This document shows, piece by piece, positions 9,581 to 19,925 of a DNA stretch of 64,000 nt; the first letter of the stretch is position 1; each line of letters opens with the position of its first letter. The stretch is taken from NCBI GenBank assembly GCA_034231615.1, contig CM067315.1, positions 12,514,141 through 12,578,140 of the forward strand, written 5' to 3'. Made by a program: the position numbers and the translations under genes. Below the pieces are notes generated by a model. That model saw only the letters and a program-made list of their open reading frames with translations, was not told where the DNA came from and ran no database searches. Origin of the DNA: Meghimatium bilineatum (Eukaryota; Mollusca; Gastropoda; Stylommatophora; Philomycidae).

Positions 9581-10038
9581 AATATATTCCTACCTGCACT
9601 TGCTGCTTAATTAGATTTAAAAGTGTAACTCAAAAAAGTTGCTGCCTAAAAAGTTTTTGATGAAAGCAGCATGACAACAACAAAATATACACGATTTGTT
9701 CTACAGTTTTTGGAAATGTATCAAACAATTTATTTGGCTTATAATAAACAGTATTGTTGACATTAATATTTGTCTAACCTTCCACCAACCAGCCCCACCC
9801 ATTGTCAACAACTTTCAAACTTGTTCAAGACGACTACCTTTCTAAACAGACGCTTGTAGTAGTGAGTGTCATTCAACACAACAAGATAGGTCTAGCAGGA
9901 GTTTGAAAACAAACGTTTACATTAAATTATTGATATACAATGTCATTATCAAGTGTCAAAACATCATATTTCTCATTATTTTAAAATCCTGCTGCAGTGA
10001 ACTCGGATCTATTGCAATAATGTTTCCTTGATAATAAA
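9581..10038. other. unassigned; short SINE tail remnant
   Basis: AT-rich. A TCTAGCAGGAGTTTGAAAAC piece at about 9892-9915 looks like a SINE 3' remnant. I see nothing else. Confidence 0.4.
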
Positions 10039-10820
10039 GCTAAGTAGTAATGAGATCAGAGAGTTAGGTAGTAATAAGATCACAGAGCTAGGCAGTAATG
10101 AGATCACAGAGCTAGGCAGTAATGAGACCACAGAGCTAGGCAGTAATGAGATCACAGGAAAAGGCAGTAATGATACAACAGAGTTAGGCCGTAATAATAT
10201 CACAGAACTAGGCAAAAATGAGATCACAGGGATATGCAGTAATTAGATCACAGAGTTAGATAGTAATGAGATCAGAGAGTTAGGTAGTAATGAGATCAGA
10301 GAGTTAGTAATGAGATCAGAGAGTTAGCTAGTAATGAGATCAGAGAGTTAGCTAGTAATGAGATCAGAGAGTTAGCTATTAATGAGATCAAAGAGGTAGT
10401 AATGAGATCAGAGAGTTAGCTAGTAATGAGATCAGAGAGGTAGCAATGAGATCAGAGAGGTAGTAATGAGATCAGAGAGGTAGTAATGAGATCAGAGAGA
10501 TAGTAATGAGATCAGAGAGTTAGCTAGTAATGAGATCAGAGAGGTAGTAATGAGATCAGAGAGGTAGTAATGAGATTAGAGAGGTAGTAATGATATCAGA
10601 GAGGTAGTAATGAGAGCAGAGAGGTAGTAATGAGATCAGAGAGTTAGCTAGTAATGAGATCAGAGAGGTAGTAATGAGATCAGAGAGTTAGCTAGTAATG
10701 AGATCAGAGAGGTAGTAATGAGATCAGAGAGGTAGTAATGAGATCAGAGAGTTAGGTAATAATGAGATCAGAGAGTTAGGTAATAATGAGATCAGAGAGT
10801 TAGGTAATAATGAGATCAGA
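10039..10820. repeat. 19/24-bp minisatellite
   Basis: Units TAGTAATGAGATCAGAGAG (19 bp) alternate irregularly with 24-bp units that add TTAGC. The left part (10039-10250) is a more diverged 21-bp version (GAGCTAGGCAGTAATGAGAT). A stop-free 72-residue repeat frame there is a by-product. Confidence 0.92.
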
Positions 10821-11194
10821 TAATGAAGATAATCAATATGTAGAAACAAGTAACAATATCGCGTCATGTCCTCTTGTAAGTTTTACAGTCTTTCACGCCA
10901 GTTGAAATAGGTCACACCAGAATAGAAACAAGACTATCTCACACAAACATTCACTTCTACAGATCATTCACTCTATCTCAACCTCCATCACACAAGCTTA
11001 AACTTGCTCTGCTGGTCTCCAATGTAAACAGACAGGAACTAGGTTTAAACAAGTTGTCTTCAGGCATTATTCTTGTATGGTGCGTCGATCATTCCGATAT
11101 ACAATTTAATATATTTACCTGTTGACAGATTAAGTTTTAATGGTTAACATGTGACGGTATCTTCAAGTTACTCAGTTCACACTTGTTCAAGTCG
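10821..11194. other. no recognised feature
   Basis: Unassigned sequence between two satellites. Confidence 0.4.
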
Positions 11195-11274
11195 TCGGAT
11201 CATGTCACTCAACTGTCACATATTCAGGTCAGACTGATCAACTGTCTGATCATGTCACTCAATTGTCACTTCTT

Positions 11275-11500
11275 GATTCTTGATTAGAAACTGGCCTCAC
11301 AGCACATTCCCATAAGTGCTCCGCCCTCTATTCCAACAGCCATCCCACTCGATGGTGTTTCGAGCCTAATGCTGCCAAACAGACGTCGACATCAGGGCAC
11401 AACTCTGGCCCTTGCGACAGGTTTCTTTGTTGTTCCGCAACCCACACCCTGCCCGTAACTAGTTTAAGCACAACGTCGGCCTGTCGGAACAACATGGTAC
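11275..11500 (-). mobile_element. TE-I copy 1, inside the 50-bp satellite
   Basis: Dispersed repeat with TTGATTAGAAACTGGCCTC, CATTCCCATAAGTGCTCCG, ACTCGATGGTGTTTCGAG and CATCAGGGCACAACTCTGGC. On the minus strand it ends in CTAATCAAGAATCAAGAA, a (TCAAGAA)n-type tail, so it is probably a retroelement 3' end. Other copies are at 11795, 53702 (same strand) and 31215 (plus). I cannot assign a family. Confidence 0.65.
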
Positions 11501-11794
11501 CTGTTATCGACGGTTACGACTACGGCGAGGCCAGACTGGTCAGTTGTCTGATCATGTCAGTCAGCTGTCACTTCTTCAGGTCATACTGGTCAGTTGTCAG
11601 ATCATGTCACTCACATGTCACTTCATGTCACTCAACTGTGACTTCATGTCACTATTGTCACTTCGTCAGGTCAGATTGATCAATTAGCCAGTCAAGAGAT
11701 TAGTGTTAAGTTGTCTGATCATGTCACTCAATTGTCACTTCTTCAGGTCAGACTGGTCAGTTGTCTGATCATGTCACTCAATTTTCACTTCTTG

Positions 11795-12025
11795 ATTCTT
11801 GATTAGAAACTGGCCTCACAGCACGTGGGGGCATTCCCATAAGTGCTCCGCCCTCTATTCCAACAGCCATCTCACTCGATGGTGTTTCGAGGCTAATGCT
11901 GCCGAAACAGACGACGACATCAGGGCACAACTCTGGCCCTTGCGACAGGTTTCTTTGATGTTCCGCCAACCACACAGTGCTCGTAACTAGTTCAAACACA
12001 ACTTCGGCCTGTCGGAACAACATGG
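11795..12025 (-). mobile_element. TE-I copy 2, inside the 50-bp satellite
   Basis: Near-duplicate of the 11275 copy, including the same flanking satellite junction (GGTTACGACTACGG ... AGGCCAGAC). It arose by amplification of the larger block, not by a second insertion. Confidence 0.65.
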
Positions 12026-12530
12026 TAACTGTTATCGATGGTTACGACTACGGCCAGGCCAGACCGGTCAGTTGTCTGATCTTGTCACTCCACAGTCACT
12101 TCTTCAGGTCATACTGGTCAGTTGTCTGATCATGTCACTCACATGTCACTACATGTCACTATTGTCACTTCTGCAGGTAAGATTGATCAATTAGCCAGTC
12201 AAGAAATTAGTGTTAAGTTTGTCTGATCGTGTCACTTTACTGTCACTTCTTCAGGTCAGATTGGTCAGTTGTCTGATCATGTCACTCAATTGTCACTTCT
12301 TCAGGTCAGACTGGTCAGTTGTCTGATCATGTCTCTCAACTGTCACTTCTTCAGGTCAGACAAGTCAGTTGACATGTCACTCAACTGTCAATGTTCACTT
12401 CAGATTAAACACAAAATAACAACAGAAAAACTTTGAGAACATTATGAACAATCCACCATACTTAAACCAATACACTGTCAATCACCTGTCATACTTTTTT
12501 TCTAAGTGAAAAAATATCGCGAAACCACTA

Positions 12531-12955
12531 AATAATGAAAGTGCACAATTATGAAACAATGACACAAAGAAGAAATCATGAAAGTGCACAATTGTGAAAC
12601 AATGACACAGGGAAGAAGTCATGAAAGTGCACAATTGTGAAACAATGACACAAAGAAGAAGTCATGAAAGTGCACAATTGTGAAACAATGACACAAAGAA
12701 GAAATCATGAAAGTGCACAATTGTGAAACAATGACACAAAGAAGAAATCATGAAAGTGCACAATTGTGAAACAATGACACAAAGAAGAAGTCATGAAAGT
12801 GCACAATTGTGAAACAATGACACAAAGAAGAAATCATGAAAGTGCACAATTGTGAAACAATGACACAAAGAAGAAATCATGAAAGTGCACAATTGTGAAA
12901 CAATGACACAGGGAAGAAATCATGAAAGTGCACAATTGTGAAACAATGACACAAG
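12531..12955. repeat. 42-bp minisatellite (about 10 copies)
   Basis: Unit GAAATCATGAAAGTGCACAA then TTGTGAAACAATGACACAAAGA. The copies are highly uniform. Confidence 0.94.
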
Positions 12956-13525
12956 TAACAAATTAAAGGAGGACAACAGAACAAAACCATGAACCAATGC
13001 ATGCACGAAGTCATACATTCAAGAAAGCATGAAAACACAAAATCATGCAATGACATCGTCGGGTAAATGTGAAATCACCAGAATTTATAAAGTTTCAAAA
13101 ATATCATGAAAATGCGACACCAGGATCACGTGAATTCACGAAAGAGCATAATCATTGTAGGACGAAAGAGCGAAAATACGAAACAGTGAAAGATGGACAG
13201 AATGAAATTACGAAAAAGTGAAACTACGAAAGAGCGACCGACAAGTTTAAAAAATCGATATAACGCAATGAAAGTTGGAAGTCGTGTAAATAGAAAATTA
13301 AAACGGGTACAAAATTACGAGAATACGATGTAAAAAAATATGAAAGTTTTAAGTCTCGAAAGAACGAAACACGTAATTATCAAGGAAAAACACACGAACA
13401 GACATACACGTACGAAATACAAAGCCATGAAATCAATAAATCATGAAAGTCATATAAATATATTATATAATTAATCTAAACAAATGGATAAACGGAAGAA
13501 ATATCGAAAATAGAACATAAGATCT

Positions 13526-13885
13526 TCTTCTTCTTTCTGTCCTCATGTACCTTTCGGTGTTGAGGGGAGAGTGAGTGTACAGTCTTTTGCCCTTCTATTT
13601 GCCTCCTCTGCTGTTATATTTCCGAGTGTCTCTAATACACTATCTATCCACCTTTTACGAGGGCGTCCAATGGGTCTCCTTTTTTCGTATCGTTTGTTAA
13701 GTGTTTTTTGGATAATACTTTGCTCTTTCTGTATGGTTATGTGGCCGTATCATTCAACTTGTTGTTTCTGTATGTATTCTATTGTTGACTTGATCCCTAA
13801 TTGTTTCCTTAGTGCTTCATTCCTGATTTTGTCTCTCAAGCTAACTCCAATCATACGTCTCACACATTTCATTTAAGTGGTGTCT
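13526..13885 (-). pseudogene. L2: LINE reverse transcriptase C-terminal fragment
   Basis: A 360-bp 3' end starting (on the plus strand) TCTTCTTCTTTCTGTCCTC and ending ATCATACGTCTCACACATTTC. The minus-strand translation contains RMIGVSLRDKIRNEALRKQ, EYIQKQQ and GRPRKRW-type motifs. A second, longer copy is at 40544-41240. A 10-bp target duplication CATAAGATCT lies at 13516-13525 and 13886-13895. The (GAA)n tail resembles the SINE tails. Confidence 0.82.
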
Positions 13886-14514
13886 CATAAGATCTACATT
13901 TCACTAAAGATCTAAATCCCAAAATCATGAAATTACACAATCATGAAAACAAGTGCGGAAGGAAGAAATTATGAAAGGTGAACAACATAACATAACCAGA
14001 TTTAGCATGCAAATCACCCATTCACGAAATCATAAAAGTTATAACAACTTGAACTCTCCAAAATATAAACTAACAAAGTCAGTTACCGAAAGCGGAACAG
14101 GAATCACACGAAACATGGAATCACCAAGTCTCGCAAGTAACCAAAAAAAAAGGATGAAATATCTTAATGAAAGCTTCCAATCAAGAAAGTACGAAAATAC
14201 ACAATCAAGAAAAAAGGACTATATAAGAACCAGCAGGAAAGCTTTATCTCATGAAACCACAAAAGATCAAAATCAGGAATTGATAAAAGTACGAAATCAC
14301 AGTCATGAAATTACAAATGTACAGAACCAGTACAATATGAAATCATACAATACAAACCACGAAATCGCTACAATTAAAACATACGTGAAAAAAGCCAAAG
14401 CACGGAAGTACGGAAGCTGCGCAAACACAAATAGACCAAAATGAAGTTACATATAATATTACCACATAATATTATAATATAAATCTAACTCAAAGACGAC
14501 AGCATGAAATCACG

Positions 14515-14590
14515 TTGGTTGGTTGGTTTGTTGATGTTCCAGCGGACCATGGGCTCATGACTTTTGACCCAATGCCATTGCTTGATATAT
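14515..14590 (-). mobile_element. TE-F 3' end fragment
   Basis: GTTGGTTGGTTGGTTTGTTG, then AGCGGACCATGGGCTCATGA and CCCAATGCCATTG. It is the reverse complement of the 3' end of TE-F (copies at 31425 and 44127), including the (CCAA)n tail. Confidence 0.75.
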
Positions 14591-14829
14591 GCATGTGTTT
14601 GTTATGAAATCACGTAAACATGAAAGTACAAAAGTACAAAAAGGTGTAAAATCACGAAAGCAACCATATACTAAAGCAATCAATACAAGGTAACTGTGTG
14701 AAACGTAACAATAATTAGACTTACGTAAAACACAGGTTTATATATCGCTTCAATGAGACACCACAGACTATAACCAAAACTTGTAGGTAATGATGCGCAC
14801 ACATGAAATCATACAAATTACATTACACA

Positions 14830-14885
14830 AATCATATTCGACGTTTCAACCAAAAGGTGTTTATCAAGTCACAAACAAAACATCA
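14830..14885 (-). mobile_element. Penelope-like 3' tail fragment
   Basis: Minus strand reads TTGATAAACACC, then TTTTGGTTGAAACGTCGAAT. It resembles GGTCGAAACGTCG at the 3' end of the Penelope relic at 52890 and at 16790. Confidence 0.5.
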
Positions 14886-15139
14886 CATATACTAAAGCAA
14901 GAAAGTAAGAATACACGAAAAACAACTTAAAAGTAAATACATTTACTGACTAAGCAGGAGGTAGACTAGAGAAAAGAATGAATTGTGTCATGGTTTACAA
15001 GTTATTTTCGATATCTCAGCCCGTCGACCTGAAACATGCGACTTCAGCATGTCTTCTGTGTCAATTTGAGCCATATAGGATGGAACAGCTAATTCGAGAA
15101 GAGCAAAACTTGAACATTTAGTAACTACTAGAGAAGCGA

Positions 15140-15342
15140 TATAACTTAGTGGAAAGTTAGCGTCCTTGCTATCACAAGAGTTACAACGTGCCGGGTTCGA
15201 AACCACGTCCGTATTGTGATTTCTCGCTTGACACGACCACTCCTCCAGAAGACTCGGCTGTAAATGAGCACCTGATACATAAGTTAGGGGAGGTAAAGAT
15301 AGAAAGGAAGGGAACTGGCCATCCAAATTCAAGTTGTTTCTT
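15140..15342 (+). mobile_element. SINE-H copy, 5' and central part
   Basis: CCTTGCTATCACAAGAG, GTGCCGGGTTCGAAACCACG (B box GGTTCGAAACC), GTGATTTCTCGCTTGACACG, CTCGGCTGTAAATGAGCAC, GGGGAGGTAAAGATAG. The tRNA-like head is best preserved here. Interrupted by a GT-rich microsatellite, it resumes at about 15493-15590. Confidence 0.75.
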
Positions 15343-15479
15343 GCGTGTGCGTGTATATATGTGTGTATGTGTGAGGTGTACGTGTGTGTGTGTCTGTGGG
15401 GTGTACGTGTGTGTGGGGTGTACGTGTGTGTGGGAGGTGTACGTATGTGTGGGGTGTGCGTATGTTCGTGTGTGTCTAG
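15343..15479. repeat. GT-rich microsatellite
   Basis: Irregular GTGTGTGTGGGGTGTACGT repeats inside SINE-H. The flanks AACTGGCCATCC and AACTGGCCACCC are a short duplication, so the array expanded within the element. Confidence 0.85.
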
Positions 15480-15584
15480 AATAAAGACAATAGAACTGGC
15501 CACCCCATCTAATAGTTACTGAGGTTTAGTGCCTGAACATTTTTTTCATCCACAGCGGCAGCTTGCTGATACGGAACCTACCTT

Positions 15585-15772
15585 TACCTCTCTAACCACC
15601 GGAAAGATTCATGGCTTTCTGCCACAGTGTCTACATTTACCTCTCTAACCACCGGAAAGATTCATGGCATTCTGCCACAGTGTCTACATTTACCTCTCTA
15701 ACCACCGGAAAGATTCATGGCATTCTGCCACAGTGTCTACATTTACCTCTCTAACCACCGGAAAGATTAAGA
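15585..15772. repeat. 53-bp minisatellite at the 3' end of SINE-H
   Basis: About 3.5 units of TTACCTCTCTAACCACCGG then AAAGATTCATGGCATTCTGC and CACAGTGTCTACAT. The first unit grows directly out of the SINE-H end (CCTACCTTTACC). Confidence 0.88.
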
Positions 15773-16559
15773 GGAGAATAAACAGAGGAAGACGAAGAGA
15801 TAAATGGCTGAGTGGTTTGTCAATGTGGCACTAGATAATGTCACCAACTGTTAATGTTATAAACACACAAGAGATACGTAGTTGTGGTGAAACATGATCG
15901 CCTGCCCCACTCGACATGACACTTGAATAAATAATACCCTTCTCTGCGTCAGTAAATCTTTGTATCTTTCACCCAGCGATGGTGCTAACAATTATGCAGT
16001 CCTAGGCAAGTCTCTAACTCCCCCCATCCTTTTTAATAGGAAAAAACTACATTTTTGTCTCGACGCCTCTGGATATTGTTTGCGGAGCTTCCGTCTTGGG
16101 CGGCCATGCCAAGCTTTTATCGTTGCCTTCTTCACCACGTATCTGCACCTCACTAACTGTCCTCGGGTGACGTTTCCTCTAAATCTTCAACCCCCATGCC
16201 CTATTTTTTTGCCACTGGATTTAATCGGCATACACCCCTTACCTGAAACTATGCCATTACCTGGCCGACTGACACATTTTACAGTCCTGTGAAAATACCT
16301 AGCGTAAGCAATCAGTCACTGCCTGATGAGATCGTGTCATTGCTGGTATCAAGAGAGTATGTCAAGGAATCTCAAACTGGGAATCCTTGTTCCATAGACA
16401 GACATCGCAGAATAAATTGTATCTCCTTGATTTGCAAGGGCCTAAACTGGAAGAAAAAACCAGCAACACTGCTACCTGATAGGAATATCACAAGAGTTGA
16501 ATATTGGTCGTTGTGTATCTACATGTAGCTCTGTCATGTGAACATAGCTCTGTCATAGA
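15773..16559. other. unassigned sequence
   Basis: Two open frames (15960-16292 and 16289-16528) lie here. I recognise neither product, no splice or start context supports them, and neither shows a transposon protein motif. This is the longest stretch in the 15-20 kb part without an assigned repeat. Confidence 0.4.
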
Positions 16560-16724
16560 CATAACGGTTATAAAACCAGAGGCAGACCATGTAAAAGATG
16601 GATCACAGAAATAAAAAAGCCACAGGAACAAGCTTACAAAAAAGGCACAAGAAGACCATCTCCAGAGAACACTTCCACCCCTGACGCCACAAGGTAAACA
16701 AGGGCCACAGCGTATAGATAGATG
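16560..16724 (+). pseudogene. LINE-K 3' fragment
   Basis: Translates to TRGRPCKRWITEIKK, the RGRPRKRW-(I/T)-TE-I segment also found at 1200-1260. The 3' end, CAAGGGCCACAGCGTATAGATAGATG, matches the (TAGA)n tail of LINE-K. Only the last 55 codons or so remain. Confidence 0.72.
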
Positions 16725-16744
16725 TGAACATATATAGTGTCATT

Positions 16745-16897
16745 CGTATTCGTCGTATTATGTTGTGAATGTGTTTTTGATCACAACAGTTTGGTCGAAA
16801 CGTCGAGTTCGGGTGTTTTCGTGTGTATTTCCAGTCTCTAACAAAACATCAACACCTAACCTCCTAATTTCGCTCTTTGGATTTCAGTTCTTCTGTA
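16745..16897 (+). mobile_element. Penelope-like 3' tail fragment
   Basis: CAGTTTGGTCGAAACGTCGA, GTGTTTTCGTGTGTATTTCC, and CTTTGGATTTCAGTTCTTC parallel the sequence following the Penelope relic at 52890-53010 (GTTTGGTCGAAACGTCGA; GATGGATTTCAGTTTTG). Non-coding. Confidence 0.55.
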
Positions 16898-16905
16898 GTT
16901 ATTAC

Positions 16906-17237
16906 CTTCTTCTTCTTTTTCTTCTGCGTTCGTTCTCAAACTCCTGCAAGATTAGCAGGATGTAGTCCGGAGAACGGAATGCGCTGTGTCATGGTTTACA
17001 GCACTGCTGCGATATCTGCGCCTTTCAGCCTGACACATCCGACTTCAGCATGGTTTTGGGTCACTGAGCCTATATGAGATGGGACAGCCGACTCCATCCC
17101 ATAACCTCCGTAGTCGCCTTTTACGACATGCGTGGAAGGTAAACAGTGTTGCTATTCTTTGCTCCCCTCTCGGGCTCCGTCAACACACAGGCAATTGACC
17201 GACATTACTGTGAGAAAGAACGCGGAAGAAGAACAAT
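16906..17237 (-). mobile_element. SINE-A, near full-length, with a second tail
   Basis: Minus-strand SINE-A from (CTT)n (16906) to GGCTCCGTCAACACACAGG (about 17190). Shortly after it GAGAAAGAACGCGGAAGAAG (17210-17237) looks like a plus-strand SINE tail, so this may be another outward-facing composite. Confidence 0.8.
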
Positions 17238-17440
17238 ATCATCGAAACATGAATTTAAGGGTAAATCTGGTAAAATAAAGACAACCCGGTGTGAAATTGA
17301 CCATACTACCCCATAAATGGTGGACATAAACACATACGGGTTTATTTCCCATACTTACCCATCTCGGATGCCATTTTGTGCATTCTATCTTTCATTTATT
17401 CATTACATATCCTTCTTTTTTTTTGGCCATCAGGCTGGTG

Positions 17441-17441
17441 C

Positions 17442-17475
<34 letters not shown>

Positions 17476-17535
17476 TGATGATGATGATGATGATAATAAT
17501 AACCCCCCCCCCCCCCCACCCCACCCCACCCCCCG
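17441..17535. repeat. (ATA)n, (GAT)n and poly-C microsatellite cluster
   Basis: Sequential ATA, GATGAT and AATAAT repeats followed by a run of 16 C and CCACCCC steps. Confidence 0.95.
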
Positions 17536-17554
17536 CTCGTAGATGTGTCACATT

Positions 17555-17702
17555 AAGACATTTGACGCATAACGAACATCATACATTTCTATCCACTATC
17601 GTCCTGATGAGTTTGGCAACATCATACTCTGTCCAGTCCTTGATATTATCTAGCCATGTCTTGTTCTGGACACCTCGTCTTCTTCAACCCTTGACATAGC
17701 TT
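17555..17702 (-). pseudogene. L12: LINE C-terminal fragment
   Basis: The minus strand reads RRRGVQNKTWLDNIKDWTEY, then DVAKLIRTIVDRNV, a stop, and CSLCVK. This is the RRGRPxxTWxDNIKEWTG-x-(D/S)xxxLxRxxEDR motif at the C-terminus of many non-LTR elements. About 45 codons remain. Confidence 0.7.
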
Positions 17703-17739
17703 AAAGAACATATGATGTATATTTAAGACCAATTATCGA

Positions 17740-17790
17740 CTTTTCCCTCTGCATTCGTTTCAAAATTTCTGCATAACGACAGGATGTTCT
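17740..17790 (-). mobile_element. SINE-A tail fragment
   Basis: TTCCCTCTGCATTCGTTTC and GACAGGATGTTCTGG; decayed. It borders the array that follows. Confidence 0.45.
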
Positions 17791-17807
17791 GGTCTCTCAT
17801 TTTATAC

Positions 17808-18068
17808 TCAGGCAGCACGCGGGTGAACACGTATTTCAGACTCAGGCACCACGCGGGCGATCATGTATTTCATACTCAGGCACCACGCGGGCGAACACGT
17901 ATTTCAGACTCAGGCACCACGGGCGAACACGTATTTCAGACTCAGGCACCACGGGCGAACACGTATTTCAGACTCAGGCACCACGGGCGAACACGTATTT
18001 CAGACTCAGGCAGCACGGGCGAACACGTATTTCAGACTCAGGCACCACGGGCGAACGCGTGAACACGT
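17808..18068. repeat. 32/36-bp minisatellite (about 8 copies)
   Basis: Unit GTATTTCAGACTCAGGCACC then ACGGGCGAACAC. Early units carry an extra GCG step. Confidence 0.93.
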
Positions 18069-18217
18069 ATACTCTATGTCAAAATAAAAACCAACATCTC
18101 AATACTGATTTATTCCCGTTAGGGAATTGCGAGAAGGCTGCCTCTGGCTTGTGTAATATGAGGCCGCATGCAGTTATTACAAACACTGCATGTAGCTTAT
18201 GTTATATAAGGTCCCAC

Positions 18218-18970
18218 ACAGTTGTGTCAGATAGTTGTGTCACATAGTTGTGTCACATAGTTGTGTCACATAGTTGTGTCACATAGTTGTGTCACACAGT
18301 TGTGTCAGATAGTACGAAAGCCTAACTTACCTCCACGGGATGACTACCACCTACTTAGCAGACAAGAACAGGTCATCATATTTCGACTGAGAACTGTACA
18401 CAATAGACTAAACAGCCATATGTATACAAAATTTAAAATTGGCACAACAGCAAAGTGTAATTGTGGACAAGTCAACCAGACTTCAGAACATATCCTTCAA
18501 GAATGTGCAAACTATGACACATTAAGATGCACATACTGGCCTTCTGATACACCAATGAATGTTAAACTTTATGGTACAAAACAAGAAATGGAAAACACTG
18601 TCCAATTTATACAAGAAACAACACTGCAGATATAGACATTATTAGCGAACGAAAGAAGAAGAAGTGTCAGATAGTTGTGTCACATAGTTGTGTCACATAG
18701 TTGTGTCACATAGTTGTGTCACATAGTAGTGTCACATAGTAGTGTCACATAGTTGTGTCACATAGTAGTGTCACATAGTAGTGTCACATAGTTGTGTCAC
18801 ATAGTAGTGTCACATAGTAGTGTCACATAGTTGTGTCACATAGTAGTGTCACATAGTAGTGTCACATAGTAGTGTCACATAGTAGTGTCACATAGTAGTG
18901 TCACATAGTTGTGTCACATAGTTGTGTCACATAGTAGTGTCACATATTTGTGTCACATAGTTGTGTCAGT
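18218..18970. repeat. 13-bp minisatellite, split by a LINE insertion
   Basis: Unit TAGTTGTGTCACA, with a TAGTAGTGTCACA variant forming longer-range alternation after 18720. Segments at 18218-18313 and 18664-18970 flank an inserted LINE 3' end. Confidence 0.95.
18314..18663 (+). pseudogene. L6: LINE 3' end with Cys-His motif, inserted in the 13-bp array
   Basis: Translates to FRLRTVHNRLNSHMYTKFKI, then GTTAKCNCGQVNQTSEHILQ and ECANY. RLRTGHxRLNxHxYxK and CxCG-x4-QTxEHILxxC are the conserved C-terminal segments, near the RNase H region, of jockey/I-type retrotransposons. The open frame runs to a stop near 18635, then AGCGAACGAAAGAAGAAGAAG. It is a 5'-truncated copy of 350 bp with a perfect 12-bp target duplication GTGTCAGATAGT (18302-18313, 18664-18675) made of array sequence. 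A second copy is at 47824-48192 (minus). Its tail is shared with SINE-E. Confidence 0.85.
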
Positions 18971-18984
18971 ATCAGACATGTTCG

Positions 18985-19105
18985 GAGTAGATTTTTGTTC
19001 TTCATTTACACTCCAACAGAAAAAAAAATCCACTACTTAACGGGAGTCGAACCTCACGGTCCAGGTTCGAACCTAGAGCTCTAACCTCTTGGTCATACTG
19101 CACAC
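18985..19105 (-). mobile_element. tRNA-derived SINE head
   Basis: The minus strand carries TGACCAAGAGGTTAGAGCTC (A box) and GGTTCGACTCC (B box) at tRNA-like spacing, then CCGTTAAGTAGTGGATTTTT. The anticodon arm is disrupted (a second GGTTCGAACC occurs inside), so it is a SINE or tRNA pseudogene rather than a working tRNA. Confidence 0.65.
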
Positions 19106-19264
19106 ATACTACTCTCTCAAAGATTTTTTAAAATGCAAAGATTACCTTTCCTCGCCATTGATTTGTATTGTGAAGTACTATTTTAGTCCGTATTTTTCCT
19201 TATCATCGACAAACCTAGGTATGTTATGGTCAACATCACACACACCGCTATCAACAATACCAGC

Positions 19265-19925
19265 ACGTAATCCTCATCATCATCATTAAGTGCCGTCTCC
19301 GCAACGAAGGTTGGCTGCAACGTATCTCCAACATCCCGTCTCTTGTCTTGGTGGTGCACTCTCCTAGCCTGTCCATCGTGTTATGTTAGTCTTCCACTTG
19401 TATCTCTGCATACCTCTTGCTCGCCTTCCTTTGACTTTACCCTCAAATACAGTGCCATGTCTTTTAATGTGTCCAAAGTATTTTATTTGCCTAATATTTA
19501 TTACTCTTAGTAATTCTTTCTTCATATTGTCTTTATCACCTCTTTATTTGTTTTCTTCTCTTTCCATGATATTCTCCCTATTCTTTTATATACCCACATC
19601 TCAAAGGCATCAATTTTGTCTTCTAATTGTTTATTTAGTGTCTATGTTTCTGATCCATACATTAATATGGAATAGATGTAGCATTTTATAATTCTCATTT
19701 TTAACTTGTTTGTAATTTCTTTAGATGTTAATATTTTCCTCATGCCATTGAAGGTACTCTTAGCCATTGCTATTCTCCTTTTAACTTCTGTTTCACATCA
19801 GCCATCATTTGTGACTATGTGTCCAAGATATTAATAATGTTTTACTTGTTGTAGTTTCTCTTCATGTATGTTTACGTTTACCTCCTGTTCTTCTGTCATA
19901 ACCGTACCGAGACTTAAATGCACTA
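19265..19925 (-). pseudogene. L8: LINE reverse transcriptase C-terminal half
   Basis: The minus-strand reading, with several stops, gives YLGHIVTNDG, CETEVKRRIAMAKSTFNGM, ILTSKEITNKLKMRIIKCYI, YSILMYGSETWTLNKQLEDK and IDAFEMWVYKRIGRISW. These match the YLG-x-I-T-x-DG, K-RI-MAK-F and LYGSETWTL-K motifs that follow the polymerase core of non-LTR elements. It ends near a (GAT)n-type tail (CATCATCATCATTA on the plus strand). It is longer than most relics here but dead. Confidence 0.8.

Larger units (their letters stand above)
11195..12400. repeat. 50-bp satellite with a 519-bp higher-order repeat
   Basis: Basic unit of about 50 bp: CTTCTTCAGGTCAGACTGGT then CAGTTGTCTGATCATGTCAC and TCAATTGTCA. 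A larger block, containing a TE-I copy plus several basic units and the marker GATCAATTAGCCAGTCAAGA, occurs twice about 519 bp apart (GATTAGAAACTGG at 11282 and 11801). Confidence 0.88.
12956..14900. repeat. decayed ATGAAA/ACGAAA-rich repeat field
   Basis: A long A-rich tract in which GAAATCATGAAA, TACGAAA and CATGAAAGT motifs recur at irregular spacing. It looks like a degenerate extension of the 42-bp satellite. An open frame of 163 codons (13953-14444, Asn/Lys/Ser/Thr-rich) lies inside it; I consider it an artefact of composition. Confidence 0.6.

Noticed and set aside
12531..12955. Regular repeats resembling a CRISPR array
   Set aside because: Units are contiguous with no unique spacers, as in every other array in this window, and the DNA is eukaryotic.
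13953..14444. 163-codon Asn/Lys/Ser-rich frame
   Set aside because: Lies in decayed ATGAAA-type repeats. Composition explains the openness, and I see no motif.
15960..16528. Two adjacent open frames as a possible small host gene
   Set aside because: No recognisable domain, no splice or promoter support, and modest length. Kept as unassigned sequence.
19035..19102. A functional tRNA gene on the minus strand
   Set aside because: A and B boxes are present, but the anticodon arm and acceptor pairing are disrupted, and the sequence continues into a SINE body.
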